In this document: positions 44,605-52,691 of the stretch, piece by piece
How the letters are laid out: every line of letters starts with the position of its first letter
Numbering within the stretch: the stretch's first letter is position 1
From: Kiritimatiellales bacterium
GTDB taxonomy: Bacteria; Verrucomicrobiota; Kiritimatiellia; Kiritimatiellales; Tichowtungiaceae
Direction: 5' to 3'
Length of the DNA: 64,000 nt
Assembly: GCA_041656295.1 (NCBI GenBank)
Contig: JBBADV010000002.1
Span: 62,001-126,000, forward strand
Made by a program: the position numbers and the translations under genes
Notes under the pieces: generated by a model
What the model was told of the DNA's origin: nothing
Database searches by the model: none
Seen by the model: only the letters and a program-made list of their open reading frames with translations

Positions 44605-46173
44605 TTATTCAAAAGAGCGGGCAGTGTTAATTCGGCCGCTCGGGTTAACTTTCTTTGCAGTAACAAAAATCATCAGATTCTGTTTTACAGCACGCTGACC
44701 CTCATTGCGGAACAGGCGTCCAACTCCGGGCAGACTGCCAAGGAACGGAACTTTATCTTTATACGATTCAATTTTTTCATTAATCAATCCGCCCATGCCG
44801 ATCGTGCTGCCGTCAGCAATTGTAACTTCTGTTTTTATCTCCCGTTTTTTAAATACCGGAAGTTTTGCTATAACTGCATCATGTTCGAATTCGAATCCGA
44901 CACGGAACTGGTAATAGGTGTAGGCAGAGTTTGCCGGCGCAATGGTATAATTCTGCCAGCCGCGCAGTTCATTAATTTTTGGATTTAAACCGAGCGAAAT
45001 CTGATCGCCGTCAATTTTCGGCGTAACTTCCAGCTCAACCCCGAGGAGTTTTTCTGCAAAATCTTCATATTTCACATGAACAATATTACCTTCATTGGCG
45101 CCTACTTCATAGATTTCCGGGAAATAATGAATTTCGCCGACACGAATTTTGGCTGTTTCGCCGCTTTTAGTAACGACTCGCGGTGCAGACAGAACATCCG
45201 TTCCGGAGCTTTGGTCCAGAGCACTGATCAGAACTTCAAGCGGATTGCTTCCATTATTTTCGAGTTTAAGAACGGCCGCTGTTTGACTAAATGTATCTTC
45301 AAGACGTGAAGACGACCAAGCCCCCGTTGCAGGGGTGTCGCCGGCGATATCTGCCGGACGGCTGAACGGGAGAGCGGAATTTACGTTTGCACCGCCACGG
45401 AGGGCATCAGCGAACAGGCCGTTCCCATCATCAAACCATATATCACTTCCCTCAATTCCCGTGCGTACGATATCTTGGAAATCCCATTGAAAACCGAGAG
45501 CTTCCAGCGTGCCTTCCATGACTTCAACGAATTTCGCTTCAATCTCTACCTGATCAACATCCGTGCTGTATTTATTGATATCCAGTGCATCCAGAATTTC
45601 TTCCAGAACTGCAAAGTTTTGCCGTGTTGCACGAACAAACAGCTTGGTTGTTTTCGGCTGATAAATTGCAGAAGCGCCTTTTGGGAAGCTGACTTCCGGA
45701 AACTTAAATGTAATGTCTGTAGCTTCTGTCACATCACCAAGTTCCATTTTTTGAACAGCATCCGATGAAATAGAGTATGAACGGAGCATCAATCCGGTTT
45801 TCCATGCATCATCCACCGCATCCATGGCGGCAATTTCCGTCTTGCGGTGATTACGCTCAAGAATCCGCCGCAGATACATGCGGGCAACAACATTTTCGGG
45901 GTCAATTTTTATAATCGCTTCAAATCCTTTTTGAGCGCGTTCAAACTCGCCGCCGACATAGAGGTCGCGGCTGTGGTCGAGCGTTGACTGTACATCAATA
46001 TCCTGTTCAGCCTGTTCGGCTTCCGGCAGTACAACGGCCGGAGCTGATGAGGCGCGGTTATTATAGGTGTTCAATTCATTCAGAATCGTTTCAAGACTGC
46101 TTTCTGACTCCTGAGCCGCTACAGAGCAGGCGATCAAAACGCCCGGAATTAAAAATTTAAAAACATTTCGCAT
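44605..46173 (-). CDS. Secretin family protein, paralogue 2
   Basis: 522 residues: signal peptide (FLIPGVLIACSVAAQ), one TPR-like unit (LYVGGEFERAQKGFEAIIKI), N-domain strand VDQVEIEAKFVEVMEGTLEA followed by LGFQWDF, then the secretin core LSAPRVVTKSGETAKIRVGE, GVELEVTPKIDGDQISLGLN, TEVTIADGSTIGMGGLINE and the end signature GSLPGVGRLFRNEGQ with NLMIFVTAKKV. It should form an outer-membrane channel. The strong ribosome site AAGGAGGAAATC sits in the 15-bp gap after paralogue 3, so the two are co-transcribed, with the giant secreted protein following. Hetero-multimers with paralogue 3 are possible. Confidence 0.88.
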   Translation of the reverse strand: MRNVFKFLIPGVLIACSVAAQESESSLETILNELNTYNNRASSAPAVVLPEAEQAEQDIDVQSTLDHSRDLYVGGEFERAQKGFEAIIKIDPENVVARMYLRRILERNHRKTEIAAMDAVDDAWKTGLMLRSYSISSDAVQKMELGDVTEATDITFKFPEVSFPKGASAIYQPKTTKLFVRATRQNFAVLEEILDALDINKYSTDVDQVEIEAKFVEVMEGTLEALGFQWDFQDIVRTGIEGSDIWFDDGNGLFADALRGGANVNSALPFSRPADIAGDTPATGAWSSSRLEDTFSQTAAVLKLENNGSNPLEVLISALDQSSGTDVLSAPRVVTKSGETAKIRVGEIHYFPEIYEVGANEGNIVHVKYEDFAEKLLGVELEVTPKIDGDQISLGLNPKINELRGWQNYTIAPANSAYTYYQFRVGFEFEHDAVIAKLPVFKKREIKTEVTIADGSTIGMGGLINEKIESYKDKVPFLGSLPGVGRLFRNEGQRAVKQNLMIFVTAKKVNPSGRINTARSFE

Positions 46174-46188
46174 GATTTCCTCCTTAAA

Positions 46189-47871
46189 TTATTTCGTTGC
46201 AAGATCAACTGCCCGGCGTCCGTTTACATCAACCTGAGTTGCCGTTACAAAAATCATCAGATTGCGTTTGATACTGCGTTCACCTTCGGAGCGGAAAAGC
46301 CGTCCAACCCATGGAATGCTGCCGAGCACTGGAACTTTGTCTTTGAATGTTTCCAGTTTGTCATAAATCAAACCGCCCATACCAACCGTGGAGCCATCTT
46401 CAACGGTGACCTGGGTAGACATTTCCCGGATGCGGAAGTAAGGGAGCTGACCATGAAGCGCAGGAACTTGAATCAGTTCCGAGCGGTCCCAGTTGCGCCG
46501 CTGATCCTGATAACCATATTGGGCCGATCCCGGCGGAACATTATAGTTTCCATGTGTCAGATAATCATTTACGTCGGTGTTTCTGTTGGAGTTTATCGAG
46601 TCGTTCTCCCACACATGGGACATAATACTTGTAAACAGTTCGCCCACAGAGTTCAGTTTATCCTTTGTATAGGTCACAACAGGATACCGCCCGACCATTA
46701 AACTGTTAACGAGAGGCTGTCCTTGAATTGGCCACATTGAGGCATTGTCCGGGGATACTTGATAGTTGTCGTATCCCAGTATGTCTAGAATTTTCGGTTT
46801 AAGATCAAGATCAATCAGGTTTTCAGCACGCAGCTCCGGGGTAACTTCAAGTTGAACTCCCATGAGCATGGCTTCCCAGCCAGAGTTTTCAACGTAAATG
46901 CTGGAGTTGGCAGAGTTGACGCCAAAGCGTTTCGGCAGCATTCGTTCATCACCAACCTGAATGGTTGCTGTACTTCCATCCCGGGTCACAATTTTTGGAG
47001 CGGAAAGGACGTCGGCATTGTCAGACTGCTCCAAAGCACGGATTGTACCTGACCACCACAGGGAGCCGCTGGTTTTTGCGATATCGAGAACACCGGCCGG
47101 ACTTCCTCCCAATGCAGAGCTTCCAGTTCTTAAAGAATCAGACAGTATGCGCTGTCCTCCAGATAAAATTAGGTTTTCAAAAATATGGGCTCCACCTGTA
47201 CCTGGAACGGGATTACCGTTTGAGTCAAATGCTGGGTTTTTTCCGCCGAAATACCAGCTAAAGCCCAGTTCGTTTAATGTACTCTGATTGATTTCGATGA
47301 ATTTTGTTTCAATTTCAACCTGTTTGCCCATCAGCTCACGGGTGGCGCTGTGATGTTCCGCCAAGAAATCTTCGATGGTCAGCACATTTTCAAGTGTCTG
47401 GCGAACAAAGAGTTTTTTAAACTCCGGACGGTAATAAACCGAAGAACCTTTCGAAAAGTCCATGCCCGGGAATGAGTCGGAAACATCAATGACGTTACCG
47501 TCTTTGCCCCGGGTCAACTCATTGCCGACCGCCTCACTGATCGTGTAGGAGCGGAAAAGAATATCCCCGCAGGAGTTCCACGCATTGGCAACTTCTATCA
47601 TCGCCGGTTTTTCTAGTTTTTCATTCGGCGGTGTTTTCAGTGCCGTCTCAACGGTCTTCACCGTCGCACGAAGATCATCCGTGACGAATTTAACAGCATC
47701 GCCGACGAGATTAACCGTATCTTGTGGAATGGATTTGATCTCTCTCACCGCACTTTCAAGGACTACGTCGCTTTCGACCGCATAATCCTGCGCTGTAATG
47801 ATTGCTTCTGCTGATACACCTTGCAACCCTGCAAAGCACAGCGCCATTATCCCCGCTGCTACCTTTCGCAT
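46189..47871 (-). CDS. Secretin family protein, paralogue 3
   Basis: 560 residues with signal peptide (KVAAGIMALCFAGLQGVSAE) and no TPR-like unit. An N-domain (YYRPEFKKLFVRQTLENVLT; VEIETKFIEINQSTLNELGF) leads to the secretin core (LSAPKIVTRDGSTATIQVGD, GVQLEVTPELRAENLIDLDL). The C-terminal signature is TQVTVEDGSTVGMGGLIYD, VLGSIPWVGRLFRSEGE, RNLMIFVTATQVDVNGR. A roughly 100-residue insert between the core and the signature (about 385-490) is absent from paralogue 2. First gene of the secretin-secretin-giant operon; AAGGAG precedes the ATG. An inverted-repeat promoter region lies about 110 bp upstream. Confidence 0.88.
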   Translation of the reverse strand: MRKVAAGIMALCFAGLQGVSAEAIITAQDYAVESDVVLESAVREIKSIPQDTVNLVGDAVKFVTDDLRATVKTVETALKTPPNEKLEKPAMIEVANAWNSCGDILFRSYTISEAVGNELTRGKDGNVIDVSDSFPGMDFSKGSSVYYRPEFKKLFVRQTLENVLTIEDFLAEHHSATRELMGKQVEIETKFIEINQSTLNELGFSWYFGGKNPAFDSNGNPVPGTGGAHIFENLILSGGQRILSDSLRTGSSALGGSPAGVLDIAKTSGSLWWSGTIRALEQSDNADVLSAPKIVTRDGSTATIQVGDERMLPKRFGVNSANSSIYVENSGWEAMLMGVQLEVTPELRAENLIDLDLKPKILDILGYDNYQVSPDNASMWPIQGQPLVNSLMVGRYPVVTYTKDKLNSVGELFTSIMSHVWENDSINSNRNTDVNDYLTHGNYNVPPGSAQYGYQDQRRNWDRSELIQVPALHGQLPYFRIREMSTQVTVEDGSTVGMGGLIYDKLETFKDKVPVLGSIPWVGRLFRSEGERSIKRNLMIFVTATQVDVNGRRAVDLATK

Positions 47872-47969
47872 GCCTCTACTCCTTGGTTTGTGAACCCGAC
47901 AACTAAAAACGATAAAAGCTGCGATTTTTTTCTCCGCTATACTTTTATTCGTTTTTATCCAACATTCCT

Positions 47970-48018
47970 AAAAATACGAACCGACGAACCTTATTTCGTA
48001 TTTTTCCTATTCAGTCAA
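47970..48018 (-). promoter_or_regulatory. Promoter with overlapping 11-bp inverted repeat for the secretin operon
   Basis: On the minus strand TTGACT (48018-48013) is separated by 17 bp from AATAAG (47995-47990), a fair sigma-70 promoter. The -10 lies within a perfect 11-bp inverted repeat, AAAAATACGAA (47970-47980) and TTCGTATTTTT (47995-48005). An operator controlling the operon is a reasonable reading; the leader to the first ATG would be about 110 nt. Confidence 0.4.
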
Positions 48019-48234
48019 GTCCGGTACAAAAAGATACTGTTCGCGAAACAGAAACAACCCGTCAAAATGTGCTAACAAAATGCACACTTTATTGCTCCAC
48101 TTTGCGACCACATACCCAAACATAATACCCACTTGACATGTTCTAATACTAGAAACCGCTCTGTGTTTCGTCAATTAGAGAGTTTAACTTTTTTTCTTTT
48201 GATATTAGTCATTATCCAATCCATAGTTACATTT

Positions 48235-48930
48235 ATGTTAAACATGATTTATCCAGAAAATTGTACGGGTTGCGGTATAAATACGAGTGCGCCGTTTCGA
48301 TATTTCTGTTGGGAGTGTTTAAATGAAACGCCGAAAATAGAAGCGCCGTTCTGCCGCCTTTGCGGTGATCCGGTTTTCGGCCTGGTCCAGCACGATTATG
48401 TCTGTTTCAACTGTTCCCGGGAAAAACCGTTTTTTGATGCCGCCCGATCTGCTGTCCGTTACGATGGCGTCATTGCCGGGGCGCTGCGTGATCTAAAGTA
48501 TCATTCTGCTCTCTGGATGGTGAGCGATTTGGCGCTCCTTATATATATGTGTGTACAGGCGGAGTTTTTTGCACAGAAATTTGATGTCGTTACTGCAGTG
48601 CCGCTGCACGCTGCGCGTTATCGCGCGCGCGGTTTTAACCAGTCGGCAGAGCTCGGCAGGGCGCTGGCGCGCCGGATGCAGCTCCCGTTCAGAGCCGGAC
48701 TGCTGCGCCGGATTCGTTCCACCGGAACTCAAACAGGTTTGACAGCGCCGCAGCGTACCGATAACGTGTGCGGCGCTTTTAAAACAGGAATTCGCGCGCG
48801 CGTGAAAGGACGGCGGATTCTGCTGGTGGACGACGTGATGACAACCGGCGCGACGGTAAACGCCTGCGCCAAAGCACTGAAAAGAAACGGCGCGGCGCTG
48901 GTCTGTGTGATTACTGTGGCACGCGGGTAA
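48235..48930 (+). CDS. ComF-family phosphoribosyltransferase-like protein
   Basis: The protein starts with two zinc-binding cysteine pairs (ENCTGCGINTSAPFRYFCWE, then FCRLCGDPVFG and CFNCSREKPFFDAARSAVRY), followed by a PRTase domain with VVTAVPLHAARYRARGFNQS and the PRPP loop RILLVDDVMTTGATVNACAK. ComF is needed for DNA uptake in transformable bacteria and works in the cytoplasm with ComFA-type helicases; related proteins act in recombination. The frame opens at 48133 with an added hydrophobic stretch (FFLLILVIIQSIVTFML) that is foreign to the family, so ATG 48235 is chosen; no good ribosome site is seen for either. Its neighbour upstream, on the other strand, is the secretin operon. accD follows 17 bp later. 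Confidence 0.85.
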   Translation: MLNMIYPENCTGCGINTSAPFRYFCWECLNETPKIEAPFCRLCGDPVFGLVQHDYVCFNCSREKPFFDAARSAVRYDGVIAGALRDLKYHSALWMVSDLALLIYMCVQAEFFAQKFDVVTAVPLHAARYRARGFNQSAELGRALARRMQLPFRAGLLRRIRSTGTQTGLTAPQRTDNVCGAFKTGIRARVKGRRILLVDDVMTTGATVNACAKALKRNGAALVCVITVARG

Positions 48931-48947
48931 ACAAACAAAGGATTTTT

Positions 48948-49793
48948 ATGGCATTATTCGGAAAAAGGAATTACTCGACCGTTCAGATGCACAAACGTGA
49001 GGTGCCGGACGGCTTATGGGAAAAATGTCCCGGCTGCTGTGAAATTATCTATGCCAAAGAGCTTGAACAGAGTTTGCAGGTCTGTCCGCGATGCGGATAC
49101 CATTTCCCGCTCAGCCGGCAGAAGCGTATCGACATGTTTGCAGATGAAGGAACATTTGTTGAATGGGACGCCGCAATGGAATCGGTCGATATACTCGGCT
49201 TCACCGGTAAAGATTCATACGTGTCCAAGCTCGAAAAAAACCGGCAGCAAACCGGCAGTAACGATGCTGTAACCTGCGGCGCCGCCAGGTTAAACAACCG
49301 CGACATCGGGCTCGGCGTCATGGACTTTACATTTCTCGGGGCGAGTATGGGCAGCGTTGTCGGCGAAAAAATCACGCGGCTCATTGAGCGGTGCACCGAT
49401 GAGAAACTGCCGTGCATCATCGTTTGCGCTTCCGGCGGGGCACGAATGTACGAGGGACTTTTCAGTCTGATGCAAATGGCCAAAACCAGCGGCGCGCTCG
49501 CGCGGCACGCCGCTGCACGCCTGCCGTACATTCCGGTGCTCACGAATCCGACCATGGCCGGCGTGATGGCCAGTTTTGCAACGCTGGGCGATGTGATCAT
49601 TGCTGAACCCGGTGCACTTATAGGTTTTGCCGGTCCGCGCGTCATTAAAGAAACTACACAGCAGGACCTGCCCGAAGGGTTCCAGCGCTCTGAGTTTCTG
49701 CAAAAGCACGGACTTATCGATATAGTCGTTCCGCGCCAGCAGCTCAAAGAACGTATCGCTCAACTGCTTGACTATATGGGTAATGTTCAGTGA
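48948..49793 (+). CDS. accD: Acetyl-CoA carboxylase, carboxyltransferase subunit beta
   Basis: 281 residues: an N-terminal zinc ribbon (KCPGCCEIIYAKELEQ and QVCPRCGYHFPLS, four cysteines) and the crotonase-fold carboxyltransferase domain (FTGKDSYVSKLEK, CGAARLNNRDIGLGVMDFTF, LPCIIVCASGGARMYEGLFS, GEPGALIGFAGPRV-like sequence, FQRSEFLQKHGLID). With AccA it transfers CO2 from carboxybiotin to acetyl-CoA, forming malonyl-CoA. AccA and the biotin parts are not in the window. AAGGA precedes the ATG. The accD-folC neighbourhood is common in bacteria; here a four-helix-bundle gene stands between them. Confidence 0.94.
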   Translation: MALFGKRNYSTVQMHKREVPDGLWEKCPGCCEIIYAKELEQSLQVCPRCGYHFPLSRQKRIDMFADEGTFVEWDAAMESVDILGFTGKDSYVSKLEKNRQQTGSNDAVTCGAARLNNRDIGLGVMDFTFLGASMGSVVGEKITRLIERCTDEKLPCIIVCASGGARMYEGLFSLMQMAKTSGALARHAAARLPYIPVLTNPTMAGVMASFATLGDVIIAEPGALIGFAGPRVIKETTQQDLPEGFQRSEFLQKHGLIDIVVPRQQLKERIAQLLDYMGNVQ

Positions 49794-49891
49794 GCAACTA
49801 ACAATACGCAATTTTCAATGCTCAACTCTCAATGCGCGATGTTCAATTTTTAATATTCAATTTTCAATGGTCAGTGGCCAACGTTTAATCA
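49793..49891. repeat. Degenerate micro-repeat in the accD to four-helix-bundle gap
   Basis: About a dozen variants of TTCAATG, TCTCAATG, TTTAATATTCAA and similar seven- to ten-base words fill the gap between the accD stop and the next ATG. No other feature is visible. Confidence 0.55.
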
Positions 49892-50260
49892 ATGGGCAAG
49901 GAAGCAAAATTTGATTTAGAAGATCGTCTGGTTGATTTTGCTGCGATGATTCTTACCATTGCTGAACAACTTCCAAGAACTCTTGCCGGTAGTCATATTG
50001 CCGGACAAATTGTCCGGTCGGGGACTTCGCCGGCGGCGAATTACGGCGAAGTTCAGGGCGCAGAATCACGGAAAGACTTCATTCATAAATTCGGCATCGT
50101 TCTGAAAGAGTTGAAAGAAACACGAATCTGGCTTCGGATCATTTGTAAGAAAAAATATTTAGATGTCGCAGATGTTGACTCTGTGTTTATTGAATGTTGT
50201 GAATTGATTCAGATCAGTGGGAAAAGCATTTCCACCGCCAGAAAAAATAATGAACGCTGA
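49892..50260 (+). CDS. Four-helix-bundle protein (23S rRNA intervening-sequence type)
   Basis: 122 residues, all helical. The family landmarks are LEDRLVDFAAMILTIAEQLP, a GSHIAGQIVRSGTSPAANYG motif and EAESRKDFIHKF-like sequence (here AESRKDFIHKFGIVLKELKE) followed by ELIQISGKSISTA. Proteins of this family form pentameric four-helix bundles; first seen inside 23S rRNA intervening sequences, most occur as free-standing chromosomal genes and their role is unknown. Here it lies between accD and folC and is flanked on both sides by micro-repeat tracts, so it may have been brought in between two ordinarily adjacent genes. Confidence 0.85.
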   Translation: MGKEAKFDLEDRLVDFAAMILTIAEQLPRTLAGSHIAGQIVRSGTSPAANYGEVQGAESRKDFIHKFGIVLKELKETRIWLRIICKKKYLDVADVDSVFIECCELIQISGKSISTARKNNER

Positions 50261-50294
50261 ATATTGAGAATTGAGAATTGAACATTGAACATTT
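50257..50294. repeat. Degenerate micro-repeat spanning the folC start
   Basis: ATTGAGAATTGAGAATTGAA and then CATTGAACATT run across the TTG start of folC, so the first codons (NIEH) derive from the repeat. Confidence 0.55.
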
Positions 50295-51537
50295 ATTCGC
50301 TCGAACGGCGCACGGAATCAAACCGGGGCTTGATGTAATTTCCGAATTACTCCGGCAACTTGGTAATCCGCACGAAAACCTGAAGATCATTCACGTTGCC
50401 GGAACCAACGGCAAAGGGTCGGTGTGCGCAATGATTGAATCCGTATTGCGCGCGTCGGGTTTTAAAACCGGACTTTATACATCGCCGCATCTCTTCCGTT
50501 TTAATGAACGGTTCCGTATCGCCGGCAAGGAGATTTCCGACGTCGAACTCGAAAACTTGATCGTCCGGGTTGAAGCCGCCGCCGGGCATATCACAACCCG
50601 TCCGCCGACATTTTTTGAAATCTCCACTGCGATGGCATTCGAATATTTCCGGCGGCAGAACGTCGATTACGCCGTCATCGAGGTCGGCATGGGCGGACGG
50701 TGGGATGCGACGAATGTTGTGCAGCCGCTTATTTCAATCATTACGCGCATTGACCTGGATCATGCCGAATATCTCGGCAGCGATATTCAGAATGTTGCGC
50801 GGGAAAAAGCCGGTATTATCAAAACCGGTGCACCGGTGATCTGCGGCCCGATGCCGGTCGAAGCGGAGTCCATCATCTATCAGGAAGCCGCTGAAAAAAA
50901 CGTTCCGATTCTGGGCAGTGAAGCAGCCGCGTTCATTCATGTGCTCGAAACGCGCCGCACCGATCAGCTGATCGATATCGAAGCCAGCGGCAGTGAATAC
51001 AACGGAATCCGGCTGCCGCTTGCCGGCACATTTCAAATTGAAAACTGCGGCATCGCCGTTGCGGCGCTCGAAGATATCGCTGACCTCGCCGGCATCCGCC
51101 TCGAAATGAAAAAAGGACTCGAAGCAGTAAAGTGGCCGGGGCGGTTTCAACTGCTGCAAATGAAACCGCCGGTCATTTACGACGGCGCACATAATCCCGC
51201 CGGCGCGCGCGCGCTGAAAAAATCCATCGAACAGATTTATCCAAAATTTGAAAATGGATTTGTGTTCAGTTTCATGCGTGACAAAGACGTTACCGGAATT
51301 CTGGAAACGGTTGCATCGCTTGCCGGAAAAGCATGGGCATACACATTGCCGGGCGATCGCGCGATGAGTGCCGGTGAAATAATCGCCGCCGGAAAAACTG
51401 CCGGAATGCAAATCGAATTGATTGAACATCTGAATGAAGCCCTCGACTGGGCGAACGCCGGGAAAAAACGGCTCGTCTGTTTCACCGGCTCGCTCTATCT
51501 TCCTGAACAACTGCGCACCGCCGGAATCATGGAATGA
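50278..51537 (+). CDS. folC: Bifunctional folylpolyglutamate synthase / dihydrofolate synthase
   Basis: 419 residues of the Mur-ligase superfamily: P-loop HVAGTNGKGSVCAMIESVLR, YTSPHLFRFNERFRIAG, IEVGMGGRWDATNVVQPLIS, DHAEYLGSDIQNVAREKAGI and the C-terminal domain entry PPVIYDGAHNPAGARALKKS. It adds glutamate residues to folates (and to dihydropteroate) in the cytosol. The initiation codon appears to be TTG at 50278, inside a repeat tract, and the N-terminus is a few residues shorter than usual; the motif FARTAHGIKPGLDVISELL matches the family from there on. murG overlaps its stop by four bases, so folC, murG and the murC fusion form one transcript. Confidence 0.92.
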   Translation: MNIEHLFARTAHGIKPGLDVISELLRQLGNPHENLKIIHVAGTNGKGSVCAMIESVLRASGFKTGLYTSPHLFRFNERFRIAGKEISDVELENLIVRVEAAAGHITTRPPTFFEISTAMAFEYFRRQNVDYAVIEVGMGGRWDATNVVQPLISIITRIDLDHAEYLGSDIQNVAREKAGIIKTGAPVICGPMPVEAESIIYQEAAEKNVPILGSEAAAFIHVLETRRTDQLIDIEASGSEYNGIRLPLAGTFQIENCGIAVAALEDIADLAGIRLEMKKGLEAVKWPGRFQLLQMKPPVIYDGAHNPAGARALKKSIEQIYPKFENGFVFSFMRDKDVTGILETVASLAGKAWAYTLPGDRAMSAGEIIAAGKTAGMQIELIEHLNEALDWANAGKKRLVCFTGSLYLPEQLRTAGIME

Positions 51538-52691
51538 AAACAAACGAAGAATTCTCAATGCTCAATGTGCAATGTCCGGGCAGCTCTTTTCAATCATCAA
51601 TCGACAATCGACAATCGTCTATTCTTAACATTGCCGTCGCCTGCGGCGGAACCGGCGGACACATTTTCCCGGGGCTTGCCACTGCGAAAGCGCTGACGGC
51701 ACGTGGACATAATGTATCGCTCTGGCTCGCCGGAAAAGAGGTTGAAAACGCCGCTGTGAAAGGCTGGCAGGGCGATATCGTTACCGTGATGTCCGAAGGA
51801 TTTCAATACGGTGTGCTCCGTTCATTCTTAACGGTGTTCCGGATTTTAAAAGCTATTATAACATGCTGGCGGAGTATGCGCCGGCAGCCGCCGGACGTTG
51901 TGCTGGCGATGGGCAGTTATGCATCTATCGGACCGTGTTTTGCGGCGCGGTTATGCGGTATCCCGTATGTTCTGCATGAAGCGAATGCGGTTCCCGGCAA
52001 AGCGGTGCGACTGCTCGCCGGCAGAGCGGCAGCGGTTGGAATTTGTTTCGATGCGGTGCGCTATCATCTGAAAGGAATCAGTCTCACTACCACAGGCATG
52101 CCGCTTCGTCCGGAAATGCAACAAGGCAAACGCGGCACCCCCGTTCCATCCGATACGTTTTCGTTATTCATCATGGGCGGTTCCGGCGGCGCACACGACA
52201 TCAACGAAATTGTTTCGCAGGCCGTTTGCGAGCTTTCCGGAGAAAAAATCTGTATTACGCATTTAACCGGTGCGGCGGACAAAAAAACCGTTTCAGACCG
52301 CTACAAAGCTGCCGGAATCAATGCCGCCGTTTTCGTATTCACGCACGATATGGCAACGCTCTATCAAAAAGCATCACTCGCCATCTGCCGTTCCGGCGCA
52401 TCAACCTGTTTTGAGCTCGGCGTATTTGGAATTCCGGCGCTGCTCATTCCCTATCCCCACGCTGCCGGCGACCATCAAACCGCCAACGCGCGCGCGCTGG
52501 AAAAAACCGGCGCCGCCGATGTTATCGACCAGTCCGATTTAACGGTGGAGTGGTGCAAAGACTATCTCGCTGCACAAATGGAAAGTCCGGCGCGGCTTGA
52601 ACAGATGCGCGCGTGCGCGGCGGCACATCCGGCGCCGGTCGATGCCGCTGAACAACTCGCAGACCTGGTTGAGCAATGTGCGCGGAAATAA
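51534..52691 (+). CDS. murG: Lipid II synthase MurG (UDP-GlcNAc transferase)
   Basis: 385 residues of GT28 family: N-domain glycine loop ACGGTGGHIFPGLATAKALT, RRQPPDVVLAMGSYASIGPC, YVLHEANAVPGKAVRLLAGR, then the C-domain FIMGGSGGAHDINEIVSQAV and CRSGASTCFELGVFGIPALL with PYPHAAGDHQTANARALEKT. It transfers GlcNAc to lipid I at the inner face of the membrane. The ATG overlaps the folC stop (ATGA), so coupling is likely. The first about 30 residues (SIDNRQSSI and neighbours) are encoded by TCAATCGACAATCG micro-repeats and have no family counterpart. The C-terminus overlaps the start of the murC fusion frame by 16 bases. Confidence 0.94.
   Translation: MKTNEEFSMLNVQCPGSSFQSSIDNRQSSILNIAVACGGTGGHIFPGLATAKALTARGHNVSLWLAGKEVENAAVKGWQGDIVTVMSEGFQYGVLRSFLTVFRILKAIITCWRSMRRQPPDVVLAMGSYASIGPCFAARLCGIPYVLHEANAVPGKAVRLLAGRAAAVGICFDAVRYHLKGISLTTTGMPLRPEMQQGKRGTPVPSDTFSLFIMGGSGGAHDINEIVSQAVCELSGEKICITHLTGAADKKTVSDRYKAAGINAAVFVFTHDMATLYQKASLAICRSGASTCFELGVFGIPALLIPYPHAAGDHQTANARALEKTGAADVIDQSDLTVEWCKDYLAAQMESPARLEQMRACAAAHPAPVDAAEQLADLVEQCARK
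51546..51632. repeat. Degenerate micro-repeat inside the start of murG
   Basis: TCTCAATGCTCAATGTGCAA and then ATCATCAATCGACAATCG with variants lie in the first about 30 codons of murG, immediately before the glycosyltransferase domain. Confidence 0.6.

Noticed and set aside
48131..48150. TTGACATG... as comF promoter
   Set aside because: The -35-like TTGACA has no -10 at 16-18 bp; only a TAATAC motif at far too short spacing.
48133..48234. N-terminal hydrophobic extension of the ComF-like protein
   Set aside because: The stretch is foreign to the family and very AT-rich with no ribosome site; the start was placed at 48235. A genuine membrane anchor cannot be fully excluded.
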